64,000 nucleotides of DNA, taken from assembly GCA_002099365.1 (NCBI GenBank), contig MSED01000013.1, positions 248,001-312,000 of the forward strand, read 5' to 3'. Both the position numbers and the translations under genes were made by a program. This DNA is from Phialophora verrucosa (lineage: Eukaryota > Ascomycota > Eurotiomycetes > Chaetothyriales > Herpotrichiellaceae). The stretch's first letter is position 1. Every line of letters starts with the position of its first letter. Shown here piece by piece: positions 22,601 through 32,542 of the stretch. The notes under the pieces are model-generated. The model had not been told where the DNA came from. It saw only the letters and a program-made list of their open reading frames with translations, and did not search any database.

Positions 22601-23466
22601 GGACCATCAACTCTTCGGAAGAGTTTGACTGTGCATTGCGACATCATGCGCGCGCCTTTGTCAATGACGGATCTGATCTCGGCGAGATGGGTGAATGGTG
22701 ACGGCGCTGCCTTCTGAAACACCTGGACGATATTGCCGGCGCTCCGTTCCTGCGCAATCAGGACTTTCTCGCTACCGTTGATGATGAAGTATCCGCCCTG
22801 GTCGTAGGGGCACTCTCCCCATGCAAACAAATCTCTTTCGCCTTTGAACTGATCGCTCGACAAGTGGCAGGTCAGACTTCGGACCATAATGGGGACTTTG
22901 CCTAGGAACACGTCCTTCTCGGCTTCGTTGTCATCTGGGTCGTCGCTCTGTCTCCAATAAAGTTGAGAGCCATCGTCTCTCTGACTCTGAACAACCTCGT
23001 ATCTTGAATCCTCTTGCCACGGCTTTTCCTTCGCAAACCATGTTCTTCTGCTCATCCTCACGTAGACGGGCGTGGCGTAGGTAAGACTCCGCATCCGGGC
23101 TTCGTGAGGCATGCAATCGGCTGTGGTGCCCTCGACTTCGGTCACATTGGGCTTGGTGAGGGAGACCTTGCCAAACTTGACTTCGTGGCGCTTGATGACG
23201 ATGGGATTCGGGTCATCGTCATCGACATTTTGGGCATGGTCAAGAGTGACGCCGCCCTTTTCGTTGATGAGATCTTGTAACCCAGCCCTCATAAAATGAT
23301 TGAATGAGTCTATCTGCATCGATGCGAGTTTCTTGATCTCAAAGAATGAACTAATAACCTTCCAGCAGTCTTCGGATGTGATGTCGTCTTGACTTGCGTC
23401 GACTTCCTCGTAGCCGCCATTTTCGCCATAGCCGTTTGGCTCGTACTTCTCATCGTAGTCCGCCAT
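19669..23466 (-). CDS. RPB2: RNA polymerase II second largest subunit RPB2
   Basis: An intronless 1265-aa gene, full length for the family. RPB2 forms the lobe, protrusion, fork, hybrid-binding and clamp parts of Pol II and shares the active site with RPB1. Visible marks include ECPYDQGGYFIINGSEKVLIAQ in the protrusion/lobe region, and GYNQEDSVVMNQSSIDRGLF, which contains the acidic pair near metal B. FASRHGQKGT is in the hybrid-binding region and DGGLRFGEMERDCMIAHG in the anchor. The C-terminal zinc ribbon has two CxxC pairs (VCDICG and ECKNCN). The N-terminus is acidic and Gly/Tyr-rich, as expected. The start ATG is the only one ahead of the conserved EDCWKVISSFF block. CTNNBL1 lies 554 bases upstream on the same strand; RPB1 lies about 10 kb away. 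Confidence 0.98.
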   Translation of the reverse strand: MADYDEKYEPNGYGENGGYEEVDASQDDITSEDCWKVISSFFEIKKLASMQIDSFNHFMRAGLQDLINEKGGVTLDHAQNVDDDDPNPIVIKRHEVKFGKVSLTKPNVTEVEGTTADCMPHEARMRSLTYATPVYVRMSRRTWFAKEKPWQEDSRYEVVQSQRDDGSQLYWRQSDDPDDNEAEKDVFLGKVPIMVRSLTCHLSSDQFKGERDLFAWGECPYDQGGYFIINGSEKVLIAQERSAGNIVQVFQKAAPSPFTHLAEIRSVIDKGARMMSQCTVKLFRRVDGPDGTKIDNPIRVQLPYVKQDIPLVIVFRALDIVSDADILEKIVFDQSDKEMMDMLMGSLQEGQAIQGADLARDFIARRGTVPTLKSHERQKHAIDILVKEFLPHIGQTADATARKAFFLGYMINRLLKCALGRAEPDDRDHLGKKRLDLAGPLMTNLFRLQLDKATKDFYRYMTKRVEAGQQINMTAGFKNQMITTGLKYSLATGNWGDQKKLDKAKAGVSQVLSRYTFASTLSHLRRTNAPIGREGKIAKPRQLHNTHWGYVCPAETPEGQACGLVKNLSLMSMVTNAYETKPLTDYIMSLNVEALEDWEPRLNPQATKVFVDGVWFAVVLRDPKRLVEDLRKLRRKGTFDQQVSLVWDIREKEFRVSGDSGRIIRPLFIVETDRGSPNWGNLILNKDHIQRLDNTAILREDGYDWSEVKAYGWNELLEDGVVEYLDAEEEETALIIMSPEALSDANAKKAGLDIEPEDDPLRRNDPPLVRGGEGFTHCEIHPSMILGVCASIIPFPDHNQSPRNTYQSAMGKQAMGVFLTNFDQRMETMANILYYPQKPLARTMAMDYLKFRELPAGQNAIVAIACYSGYNQEDSVVMNQSSIDRGLFRSLFYRTYQDQEKVVGHAVLEQFEKPTRSDTLRLKHGTYDKIDEDGIVAPGVRVSGEDIIMGKTAPMAPDAEELGQRQKQHIKRDVSTPLRSTESGIVDQVMLSTNSEGYRFAKVRVRTTKVPQIGDKFASRHGQKGTIGITYRHEDMPFTREGIVPDLIINPHAIPSRMTIAHLIECQLSKVATLRGDEGDATPFTKVTVTQISELLRRMGYHSRGFEVMYNGHTGRKMVAQVFLGPTYYQRLRHMVDDKIHSRARGPTQILTRQPVEGRARDGGLRFGEMERDCMIAHGASAFLKERLFDVSDPFRVHVCDICGLMTVIAKLKKSTYECKNCNNKNKISQIHIPYAAKLLFQELWSMNIAARLYTKRAKDDKAGL

Positions 23467-24020
23467 GACAGGCGACCGGGGATCGGATAGAGCGCGTGCA
23501 GACGGAGAGTGGGAGACAAGGAGACCGGCACGATGTAGAGGAAAGATGGGAGGCAGAGGCGAAGTTCGTCGCCCGCCAGGCGCAACTCAGCTGTGTTGGA
23601 ATGCGCTCTGACACGAAGACACTGAGATGTCAGTGAAGACTTCAGATTCCTCTCCACGATCACTCACGAAGTGAGAGACTGTCAGAGATCCCAGGCCGCA
23701 GGTGAAGGAAGCCCACGATAGACAGTTGTTCAGGGTTGCTGGTTCGGAGGATGGTTCTGGTAACTTTTGGGCGGCGTCGCGAAAGAACAAATCGAGCGAG
23801 GATGCGTGAAACATACATGTGCTTCACCGTACCGGGGTCTGTACGGTGAGCCACGGCAGCACCAGCCGCATTCCACGCCGGCGTCACTGGCGTTCCTCGA
23901 CATTCTACAAATATTGGAAGATTGAAGAAGAAAAGGGTATCTCATTATGCGCGTGTCAGCTAGCAGCAACGGCGTCCTCCCTAGTGTCTGATTAGATCTC
24001 TCATTCACAAATACCAGGCT
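23467..24020. promoter_or_regulatory. RPB2 upstream region / CTNNBL1 3' region
   Basis: This 554-base spacer lies between CTNNBL1 (ends 24021) and RPB2 (starts 23466), both on the minus strand. It must contain the RPB2 promoter and the CTNNBL1 terminator. I see no distinctive element. Confidence 0.5.
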
Positions 24021-25853
24021 TCATGACTCCACGCACAGGATTAGAGCCTCAAGCATTTCCTCCGTTGCCTTGGCTTCATCGCCGCCTCCAGGATCCATGC
24101 TTTCCAGCTGATCTCTTAGGCTTCTCTCGAGCACCTTAAGCCCGTCTTCGCCCAGAAGGACTGTAATGGTCTGTCTTGCGCCATGATCCTCTGCCACCAT
24201 CCAGCTGAGGATCAATTCAATCGCCTGTAGAGTGAATAGGCCAGCGTCCAGTCGTCGCGAGAGCCACTCATCGGCCTGCTCCTCCGCTTCCGCCTTACTG
24301 AGACTTTCTCGGTCTCTCCGGATGCCCGCATCGACCTTGCTGAGCCGAGCTTTGTATTCGCGCCGTAGCTCCACCAATTTGGTGATTTTTTCGTAGTCGT
24401 TTTCCACGAACTTGGCCAGGGTGCGGATGCGTTCGGCGGACCCTCCTGGTAGGTATCTCAACAGGCTTGCCAGAATCCCAATAATGTGTTCGACCAGGCT
24501 GCGTTCCATTTTGTGCCCTTTCATGAGCATGCCGAAAACGGTTTTTAAGCCTGCTGCGTCCACCAGCCTGATCGATACCGCAGTTGCATTACCTCCGCTC
24601 AACGCATGATCGAGTACTCGCAGAGCTCGTGCCTTGGATAACCGGCCTTCTCGCAGCATAATGAGACACAACTCCACACCTTCGCCCTCCACGAACTTTT
24701 CGCCGGCGAACCTTTCCTCAACCACGCAAGCCAAACAGTCGAAGAGGTTCTCTGCAAACTCTTCCTCATCTGAGTCCTTCTCCGGGTCTCGTTTGCGGTA
24801 CGCACTGACAAGCTCGAGCAGCGCATCGACCCCATCTTTCTTTGCCAGCCGATCGCGGTTCTTCTTATTGCTTTGCAGTAGTATAGCAAGTATTTCCGCT
24901 GCGTATTGACGGTTCTGGCCCACTTTCGCCCTTGCCTCTGAATCTGGTTTCTTTATCCTTGAGAGAAGCCACTCCATCAGCGCGTTGTTTACTCCAACAA
25001 TCTCCACATTCTCCGTATCGGACATGATGTTCTCGAGGACGTTGAGGATGTGGTAGACGCCTGCGCGATCAGTCTCGTTGGACTCATCGAGTCGACCGAG
25101 GTTGCTTGTTAGGAGGTCCACCACGTCAGCTTTGACCAAAGCCTTGACCAAGGTGTTCCATTGCTCGTCGGTTGTGGCAGAGTCTTCATCCGTAAGTTCT
25201 GCGAGCAACTCGCAGGCACTAATGGCGATGTCGGTGTTTTCATGCGCGAGGATGCCCACCAAGCTACCGACGGAACCAATCTTGACAAATTCGGCATACA
25301 ATTCGCCATGTTCACTGAGTAAACTCATGCCTTTGATCTCGGCATCCAGGTCCGCCTCGCTACCCACAAACTTCATGGGGTCATTTTCGTATTTGGCGCG
25401 TAGTTCGGCATTTTTGTTGATCTTTCGTTCAAAATTGATGGCGGTCCGACGCAGCCAAGCAGAATCAATCTTTTCCTCGGCCTCTCCGCTCTCGTTCTTC
25501 TCAATGTAGTCTATGACTTCGCGCTCTTGTTTTGTGACACCACCACCGAAAAAGCGGCCTTCTTCATCGTCTCCCAGTTCGTCCTCGACGTTCTCTCCGG
25601 GGGGAGCGGGCCCTGCCTCGAGGCCGTCTTGGTCATCTAGGGACTCGTCTTGTACTGAGGCAGCCTTGCCATTAGAGCCGTTGGACGACGTCGTGGTGTC
25701 ATGAGAGCCGTTGGTGGAACTTCGTGGGGAAGAGCCTTCGGCCAATTTCGCAGATTTGTTGGAGAGGGCATTGGAGAAGGACTTGGTCGGGTCCTCAAGT
25801 TTTCGCTTGGGAAGGGCATTGGGCTTGCGGAAGAGATCATCGATCGAAGCCAT
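24021..25853 (-). CDS. CTNNBL1: Beta-catenin-like protein 1 (CTNNBL1), spliceosome-associated ARM-repeat protein
   Basis: A single-exon gene of 610 aa starting at the ATG at 25853. A frame extension to 25862 would need GTG. The N-terminus has a short conserved start (MASIDDLFRKP), a basic NLS-like KRKLE and a disordered Ser/Asn/Asp stretch. The characteristic EEGRFFGGGVTKQEREVIDYIE block follows at about residues 98-119. The rest is helical ARM-type repeat (for example VGSLVGILAHENTDIAISACELLAEL). In animals CTNNBL1 binds CDC5L and Prp31 in the Prp19/NineTeen complex and recognises NLSs. A nuclear splicing role is carried over from the family. It sits directly upstream of RPB2 and divergent from the gene at 26757. 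Confidence 0.93.
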   Translation of the reverse strand: MASIDDLFRKPNALPKRKLEDPTKSFSNALSNKSAKLAEGSSPRSSTNGSHDTTTSSNGSNGKAASVQDESLDDQDGLEAGPAPPGENVEDELGDDEEGRFFGGGVTKQEREVIDYIEKNESGEAEEKIDSAWLRRTAINFERKINKNAELRAKYENDPMKFVGSEADLDAEIKGMSLLSEHGELYAEFVKIGSVGSLVGILAHENTDIAISACELLAELTDEDSATTDEQWNTLVKALVKADVVDLLTSNLGRLDESNETDRAGVYHILNVLENIMSDTENVEIVGVNNALMEWLLSRIKKPDSEARAKVGQNRQYAAEILAILLQSNKKNRDRLAKKDGVDALLELVSAYRKRDPEKDSDEEEFAENLFDCLACVVEERFAGEKFVEGEGVELCLIMLREGRLSKARALRVLDHALSGGNATAVSIRLVDAAGLKTVFGMLMKGHKMERSLVEHIIGILASLLRYLPGGSAERIRTLAKFVENDYEKITKLVELRREYKARLSKVDAGIRRDRESLSKAEAEEQADEWLSRRLDAGLFTLQAIELILSWMVAEDHGARQTITVLLGEDGLKVLERSLRDQLESMDPGGGDEAKATEEMLEALILCVES

Positions 25854-26756
25854 GATGGCCACGGAGCCCTGCTCAACGCTTCATCGTCACCACTGGCAAG
25901 AAAATTGAGACACCGCAGGGAATGAGAAAATACCGGACACAGGGCGCGAGAAATGAAGTAATGAAGAAATAATGAGCCGGGACACGCTCCGAATGCCTCC
26001 GCAAAATATTTAGTACCGAAGGGAAACTTAGCCGAGCCGAACCCGTCGCGCTGGGCTGCTTCCTTTCGCCCCCGGCTATTCCCTTTGCCCTGATGAAACG
26101 AGTTCGGATACGGAGGACGGAGTACCATTTCTGCTATTCCAGGACGGACGTTGTGCTACCAAGCGTGTCCGTCGTACAGTAGTAACAGGCAGCCTCTGGT
26201 GACGGGGCCCGACTGCCCCAGACAATGCCACACCTTGATCTGCCTCGAGCCACACCACAGCGAGGTCGTACTGCCATTCACAAAAAGCCAATCCTCTGCT
26301 TCCACAAATGTGTGCTCAGCTGAGCAACCCCTGGACATTGGATTCGGTGCTGGCCAGGAACGCGCCTTAGTGCCAATCGGCTCGAGAACGGCGCTTTGTT
26401 TCAAGATGTGAACGCTTGCCTTTTGATGCAAGTGATTGACATGTCTCGCTCTTCACAGCCATGATTGGCCAACTCCTGCAGGAGCTGGAAGATGGCCAAC
26501 CAAAACACCATCGAATAAGCTTCGGTTATCGAAGCGAGGCTGCAAGGCCACCCTGCGCCGGTGTGGCACAATGATACGAGTACAATCGACCAAGATTCCG
26601 ACATTCGAAACAGTCCAGGTGGGCCCTACTGCGGCGTAGCATTGTACGTGGCCCCCATCGAGGCAAGTCTTTTTCAATGTCAAGGATGTCCAGGGCTCAA
26701 TTTCCTCTTCTAAATTGTCTTTCGCGATCAGAAGATTTCCATTCCCACTATAGGCC
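25854..26756. promoter_or_regulatory. Divergent intergenic region, CTNNBL1 / membrane protein gene
   Basis: This 903-base gap lies between two divergent start codons (25853 minus, 26757 plus), so it contains both promoters. The ORFs here look non-coding. No motif stands out. Confidence 0.5.
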
Positions 26757-27958
26757 ATGATGCTCTACACTGTTCTTCTCCTTTTCCTTTTCGACCTTGG
26801 TGCCTTCGTCAAGGCTGCGACTGATGTTTGCTACAATCCTGTAAGTGTCTTCGAGCCTCAAAGGGCTCCTCCACAGGAGCACTGGGTGCGGAGGAGCACT
26901 TGGTGGCGGCAGAGACTTCTAACCGAGTATGCACTGAGAATCATGGACAGGACGGGACGCAAAACCTGAATTCGGCATTTCAACCATGCCGCCCCTCTGA
27001 CAATGTGACCCATTGCTGTCGTACGGGCGAGACCTGCTTGAAGAATGGTTTATGCCTTGTCCAGGTCGGTATGCTGCCCGGCAACGTCACAACTGCTAAT
27101 ATCGCAGTAGAATAGTACATCCCTCAACACAGGGCTGTGCACCGACAGCACGTGGCAGGATCAATCCTGCTTCCCTCGATGCCTGGACCCTGTTCGGCGG
27201 TCTGGTCCAAGTACTGTATACCGGTGTAGCAGCAACCTTTGGTGTTGTTCAGGCGGCGTGGCCAATTCTACCTCGTGTTGTCAAGACGAGGGAGTCGGCC
27301 TGTTCCCCATCATTGCACATGCAGCAGTTGAAAATGGATCAGCGTTTCTGCAAGGTTACAGGTGAGTGCTCTTCAAAATCTATATCTAGTGATCCACAAC
27401 TCCACATCCTCTGTCCGTCCCGATGAAGGTCCCGCGGGCTAACAACCGTGCAGCATTGCGCCTCTGGCGAGCATCATTACCAAAGGGGTCACTCCGACAG
27501 CCACACCGACACAGACGCTGACCTTCACGACAGATATCTCTGGTTCCCCGCTGACCATTACTGTAACGACTGCCGGTATCCCTACTGACCTCCCCGTGCG
27601 CGAGGTAGCCGACTCTGGAGTAGTCTTGACCACAGGACTCGGTACTGGGCTGGGAATTGGGGTTCCCTTGCTCGCAATTGTTGGTGTCCTGTCTTTTCTT
27701 CTCTTCCGGGAGAAGCGGCGCCACCGTGCAACCAAGGACTCGCTGTCCAATGCCGACGGCTATGGCTACCCCCTTGTTGCACAGACTCAGAAGGCCCCAA
27801 TCGATCCATATCAGCCGGCCCCTGAAGATTGGGCAGATCAGTCGCCATATGTTAGACATCATCCCGCCGAGACCGATTCATCTAGATCATTTGTGCGCCG
27901 TGTCGAAGCCGATTCTCGAGAAAAGCCGTCTCCATACCCAGAACTTCCAGCATCATGA
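26757..27958 (+). CDS. Cysteine-rich single-pass membrane protein of the cell surface
   Basis: Four exons (26757..26840, 26915..27064, 27111..27361, 27454..27958) give 329 aa. The second intron uses a weak donor (GTCGGT), but phase and the skipped stop support it. An N-terminal hydrophobic signal peptide (about residues 1-21, LLLFLFDLGAFVKA) precedes a Cys-rich ectodomain: CYNP at the start, then THCCRTGETCLKNGLC. The CC-x5-C-x5-C pattern is typical of an expanded ascomycete surface-protein family. A second Cys cluster includes RCSSNLWCCSGG. A Thr-rich stalk (TPTATPTQTLTFTT) leads to a TM helix (about 218-240, GLGTGLGIGVPLLAIVGVLSFLLF), a basic stop-transfer sequence (REKRRH) and a Pro/Ser/Tyr-rich tail. 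A sensor or cell-wall-attached role is a guess. Confidence 0.8.
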
Positions 27959-28038
27959 CCATGATACAGAAACAACGAAGCGGCCTAGGTGTCATCTTTT
28001 CGCATGGCACGGATTCGATTGTGTGCAGGGCATTTCAT

Positions 28039-29484
28039 TCACGAGGCCCTGAGCATGTACCTTGGCGGAGGAATCGAACACCACGCGTCTGTCTCGCGTC
28101 CGAGGCCACCGCTCTCCTCAAGTTCTAGCGGTGGCACAAGCCAGCTGTCCTCCTGACGATCAACTTGCGCCACTGCGATTTGAGATTGGTTCGCGGGATC
28201 AGATGGTCGAGTGGCAAGTCCTCGGCTTTCAACAGCTCCGGATAGCTGCCTTGCGTCCCGCGTTGACGCCGCAACCACTTTGATGGGCACGTCCTTGCGG
28301 ATGAACTCGAAAGCTTTGCCTTCATATCCAAAGCCAAGTTCCAAATCCAGAGCATGTTCGATGGAGATGTTGTTTGTCGCAAAATCGACCACAAGAAATT
28401 CCTTGGCTATACGTAACTCGGTGACTTGACCTAGATTGATGAAGCCCTGATTCACCGTGTCCTCTGTCCCTCGCTCAGCTGCGCCAGGGCACACGCGGAT
28501 CGGCAGCGAACAGGTTGTCTTTCTCGTATAAGTTTTGCGAGTCGAGGTTGAGGTGTGGTGTCCCGCTCGGACATGCGTGAACTGGTTAATTGCAATTTTC
28601 ATCGCCTTCATGGTGAGTGTGGGCCGGGCACGACCAGTTGAGCTTTGCCCTTGGCTGGTCCCATCTGGGCTGGTGCTGTTAATCAACCGGGCAGACAGCA
28701 ATATATCCACCGTCGAGTAGTCATCGTGGACGTCGATCTTCTTGGGCAAAAGGACACAGATTTCGAGACGGCCTGCGATACCGGGAGCAATGGGCTTGGG
28801 GTCCGGCTGGTTGGATTTGGACAGCTTTAGAAGTCTTGAAAGCGGTGTCTGCTCCAGGGGATTCGACTTTAGCTTTGGGCTTTGCACGATGTGCTCATGG
28901 CGAATATGTGGCTGGCTGTCCGAGCTACCTCCGTCGGGACTCGAATACTGGTCAGGCTGAAGGAGGATGTTTGTCTTCGCAGTCAGCGTCTTCACCCTCG
29001 ACGTACTCCCGGCCGGCGACGTCAAGGATGCTTCCAACATGTATTCCACCTGACAGCCGAACCCTCGACACGTGTACAGCATACTCGGCGGCAGACATCG
29101 TGTGTCTGCTTCGCAGTTGCCCTGCGGCGCATTGCTGCCGGCCAGGAATGGACACTGCAACTCGTGCCCGTCCCTGCACTCCACATTCGAGGGTACTTTG
29201 ATTTCAAATTCCCAACTGTACTGGCCCGCCTGATGCGTCCATTTTCCCCCCGTGTACAATACTGCATCGCGCTGAAAGAGAACGGCTCGAGAGTGATAAC
29301 CCGTGTTGGAAACGTTGAGGTCGCCGTAGTTCTGAGTCAAGGTAACTCGAGAGGAGCCGGTCAATGTGACGTTGATCGACCCAATGGCGATGGACGTCAA
29401 CGAGGTCAGAAAGACGGTGCCGCGCACTACCGACCCCGGGCGGTATACCCCATCGGTTGGCGAGATGAGGACTGAGAGAGACAT
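28039..29484 (-). CDS. Arrestin-like trafficking adaptor with a C-terminal PY motif
   Basis: A single-exon gene of 481 aa. The N-terminal half is an arrestin-N beta-sandwich, opening with ISPTDGVYRPGSVVRGTVFL (residues 7-26), typical of fungal alpha-arrestins. A Cys-rich stretch about residues 108-145 (CRDGHELQC, CEADTRC, CRGFGC) is unusual for the family. A second beta-rich half carries the arrestin-C-like region. The protein ends IPPPRYMLRAS, which contains a PPxY motif. Such motifs bind the WW domains of the Rsp5/HulA/Nedd4 ubiquitin ligase, consistent with adaptors for ubiquitin-dependent endocytosis of transporters. Localisation is probably cytosolic or plasma-membrane associated. It converges tightly (80 bases) on the gene ending at 27958. 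The cargo is unknown. Confidence 0.83.
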   Translation of the reverse strand: MSLSVLISPTDGVYRPGSVVRGTVFLTSLTSIAIGSINVTLTGSSRVTLTQNYGDLNVSNTGYHSRAVLFQRDAVLYTGGKWTHQAGQYSWEFEIKVPSNVECRDGHELQCPFLAGSNAPQGNCEADTRCLPPSMLYTCRGFGCQVEYMLEASLTSPAGSTSRVKTLTAKTNILLQPDQYSSPDGGSSDSQPHIRHEHIVQSPKLKSNPLEQTPLSRLLKLSKSNQPDPKPIAPGIAGRLEICVLLPKKIDVHDDYSTVDILLSARLINSTSPDGTSQGQSSTGRARPTLTMKAMKIAINQFTHVRAGHHTSTSTRKTYTRKTTCSLPIRVCPGAAERGTEDTVNQGFINLGQVTELRIAKEFLVVDFATNNISIEHALDLELGFGYEGKAFEFIRKDVPIKVVAASTRDARQLSGAVESRGLATRPSDPANQSQIAVAQVDRQEDSWLVPPLELEESGGLGRETDAWCSIPPPRYMLRAS

Positions 29485-30850
29485 TCTTCAGATCCCAGAT
29501 GTGGAGACTCGACGAACTGGATCTTGATGGCCGGGAGGCCTGTGGTGTCTAGCCTCGAGTCGTGCTCGCTGAGAGCGCTGTTAGGGCGGGAATACTGTTC
29601 GAAGAGCCTCGTTGCGTCGTCCAGTGTCTGTTGACTGTATTCTTCGCCAGGCGTAGCATCCAAACCCGTTGCTTGGTAACTTCGCCTTTTGGAAATTGTT
29701 GAGCGGATGAAATCAATGGTGTGCGAAGAGAGCCATCTGCTGCTGGCCTGTGAGCCTTTTTATCAGCACAGCAACAAGAACACTCCATGCACCGAGCTCT
29801 TCTATTAATCCCGCAAAATCCAGCAAGGTAGACGCGCGTGACGTCGGCTAAGATGGTTGTCGTATTTCTCAACTCCGTGCTCGCATGGGGATCGACGAAT
29901 GTCTCGTACGAGGGCCAACAAGTGCGCGCCAGGCCCGGCGAGGCGGGCAATACAAGCATTCAGCTTTTCAGCTGCCGCAAAGCTTGCGTTTGTTAGTGCG
30001 ACTGTCGCATATTAGCCTCCTTCGCTTGGGAGCCTTGTCAGAAAGCTCTACGACAAACTACAGTAGTGTGGTGCTTAGTCGTCGTTGATGTGCTCGGGCG
30101 AGGAGAAGCGCCTCGCATCGCTTAGAACCCGGGGACCCAAAAGGACCCGTGGGGTTGAACGCTAGGCTTCCGGATGGGACGGAATGGACACTGTGTACTC
30201 GTATGTACATGCTCCGTATGCACCACATGGCGCCCGCCCGGTGGGAGGAGCCACGAAAGGTAATCCGGATTGGGGCACAATGGGCTACAGCATGCCTAAT
30301 CGAGAAAGTTGGCTTGCATGCGGGCCTGGCTTTTTGAAGCTGATCTGCGTGGCTGCGTCGCGCTTCTGCATATCTCGTTTGCACATCCTATATCTAGATC
30401 AATGTGAGAATCTAGATGGGCGATGTGAATAGCCATGCAAGCAACGTAACGCAACGTCGTTGGCGCCGTGCGGGAAGGGCGAGGCCCTATTTCCAACACG
30501 TGGATGGAAATCAGTCGGCGAACGTGCGCTGTGCTTCAGGCCAGAAGCGTAGGGTATACCCGATAGATCGAATACTGCGAGGGCCTTAGAGGCGCACGCG
30601 TCCTGTCAATCCATGTTGCTCGCTCCCAATCAACCAGCCCCCGAGCAGATCACACCGCCTACCTGCCGATTGTCGTTTTCATCATACGTAAACCGGCCTG
30701 TAACCAGAATCCCGTCCCAAAACGCCAGTGTTGACCCAGACGCCGACGCCGATCCTGAACCCTCACCAGCACGCCCCAGTACCGGCCTGTGCTCTGTTCT
30801 GCATTGTCGAGTAAGAGCGAGAGTGAGATTAGGAGTGAGGCTTGCAGGAA
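29485..30850. other. Intergenic region upstream of the arrestin gene
   Basis: This 1.37-kb gap lies between SWD1 (ends 30851) and the arrestin gene (starts 29484), both on the minus strand. It should hold the arrestin promoter, including the palindrome at 29903-29912, and the SWD1 terminator. The 29549-29959 and 30058-30384 minus ORFs lack coding features. Confidence 0.45.
29903..29912. promoter_or_regulatory. Palindromic motif CTCGTACGAG, copy 3
   Basis: The third copy of the 10-bp palindrome lies about 420 bases upstream of the arrestin start codon. See the copies at 13533 and 15208. Confidence 0.35.
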
Positions 30851-32542
30851 TCAATACTTCCGCTTCCTCACGGTCTTGGGCACCTCATCGCCATCATTCT
30901 CATACTCTTTCCCTTCATTGACGTCCTTCTTCCGCAAGGTTCCGACGCCGTGACGGATCAGTTCTTGGTCATCGCCCTCGGAGTCCTCAATGTCGTACAA
31001 GACGGGCAGCACGAAGGACGCGTCTTCGGGTTTGGCCTCGACGCTACAGGCCATAATCAGCAATCGCGAAGAAGATTAAAGCCAAGAAAAGAGAGGGGGG
31101 AGCGAAAACTCACGTCAAAATATCCACGTCCTCATCCTCCCGGTCTAGACGTCTCTTCTGATGCTCCTCCTGCGGATACTCGTCAAACTCGTCCTCGCGT
31201 TCGATGTATTCGACGTTTTCGGTCACTTCGGTGAAATCGGGGGCCAGAGCGGACCATTTTTGCTGCGGCTCGATGCCCCAGATCTGGATGCTTCCTGTCT
31301 CGATCGAAGTGCAGGCCAGGAGCGGGCGGGAAGGATGCCATTCGATGATGGCGGGTTCTTCGCGATTTTCCAGGATGCGCAGGAGCGAGTTGGTGCGCAG
31401 TTCCCAGATGTAGATGTCCTTCTTCATGTAGGTCGATGCGGTCACGTAGTCGGCGATCCCTGTCGAAGAAGAGTGGCTGAATGCGCAGTGATTCCAGCGG
31501 AGCCGGTTGACCAGGTCTTGGAACTTATGTTCGATGGTCAGGTGGATATTCTCTGCGAGTGTGGCGGGGTCCGGGTGCTCGGTGTCGTCTGTTTGAGGGG
31601 AGGAGGATGCGCGGATGATGCTCAGGTCAGGCAGGTTGACGGTGCGGATGATGCGGTCGGTGCTGTTGGCCAGGAGTTGACGGCCGTTTGTGGTCAGCCT
31701 GAGCAGTGAGATGAGCCCGGTGCTGATCTTGGTGGAGTGGATGATCTTGCGGGACTCGGTCTCGAGGATGTTAATATACCCCTTGGACGTGCCGGTGATG
31801 ATGTGGTTCCCCAGCACCGAGAAGATGGCGGATGTGGTGGCTTGCTTGTTTTCTGCTCGAGATAGCCCATCGTCGCTGAGTGGGGTAGTTGGGAGGACGC
31901 GCTTCACCGCGATGGGCTCCGTGATGTCCACAAGGTGAGGCCGGTCCTCGAACAGTGACGCGACGAAGAGGTTGTGATTGTAGGGATGCAGCTCAGCCGT
32001 GTAGATGGGCGCTTCGAATTTCACTGTGCGGATGCGCTCTTGGGTTTGCAGATCCCACAAACAGGCGCGGCAGTCTTGACTGGCGGAGAGGAGATACCGT
32101 CCATCTCGAGACCAGCTGAGAAGGGGTTATGTCAGACGGAGATGATAGGGATGAGAGAGTCCAGTCCTACCTCAGACTTTGGATCTGTTTCCAGTGACCG
32201 TTGAGTTTCATGCCGATGCCGTATGTCTCCATGTCCCTTGGAGGAGTGAGTTAGTCCGATGCGCAACCGATTGGATGACCTTTGCTCGAATGGCCTCGAT
32301 GGAAGCTCCTTTCCCTGCCATGAATAGACTTACCAGATGACAACTTTCCCGTCGACCCTACCAGAGGCGAGATAGTCGCCTTTGCGACTGAACCTCAGGG
32401 TCGTCGCATGTCCAGATCCTTGTGCAAGTCAGTCCAGTGTCTCCTCCGCCGCTTTGGGGCAACTTTACGTACTGAGATCATTTGTGAGAGCGTCCGGAGA
32501 ATCCTGGGCTAATTGAAATGGATCAATCAGTGCCAAATTCAT
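30851..32542 (-). CDS. SWD1: COMPASS complex WD40 subunit SWD1 (RbBP5)
   Basis: Five exons, complement(30851..31043, 31114..32115, 32171..32236, 32334..32418, 32473..32542), give 471 aa. All introns are 50-84 nt and in phase. The start MNLALIDPFQLAQD matches the family and was preferred over the upstream ATG at 32659. Exon joins rebuild the WD40 repeats: RSGHATTLRFSRKGDYLASG, KVVIWDMET, LNGHWKQIQSL, SWSRDGRYLL and CLWDLQTQE. The long exon holds the FEAPIYTAELHP and YIWELR blades. The C-terminal tail is acidic and then basic (VPKTVRKRKY), as in RbBP5. SWD1 is a core subunit of Set1/COMPASS, needed for histone H3K4 methylation at Pol II genes. It is transcribed divergently from RPB1. Confidence 0.95.

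Noticed and set aside
29549..29959. 136-aa minus-strand ORF upstream of the arrestin gene
   Set aside because: No conserved features, and the arrestin start is complete without it.
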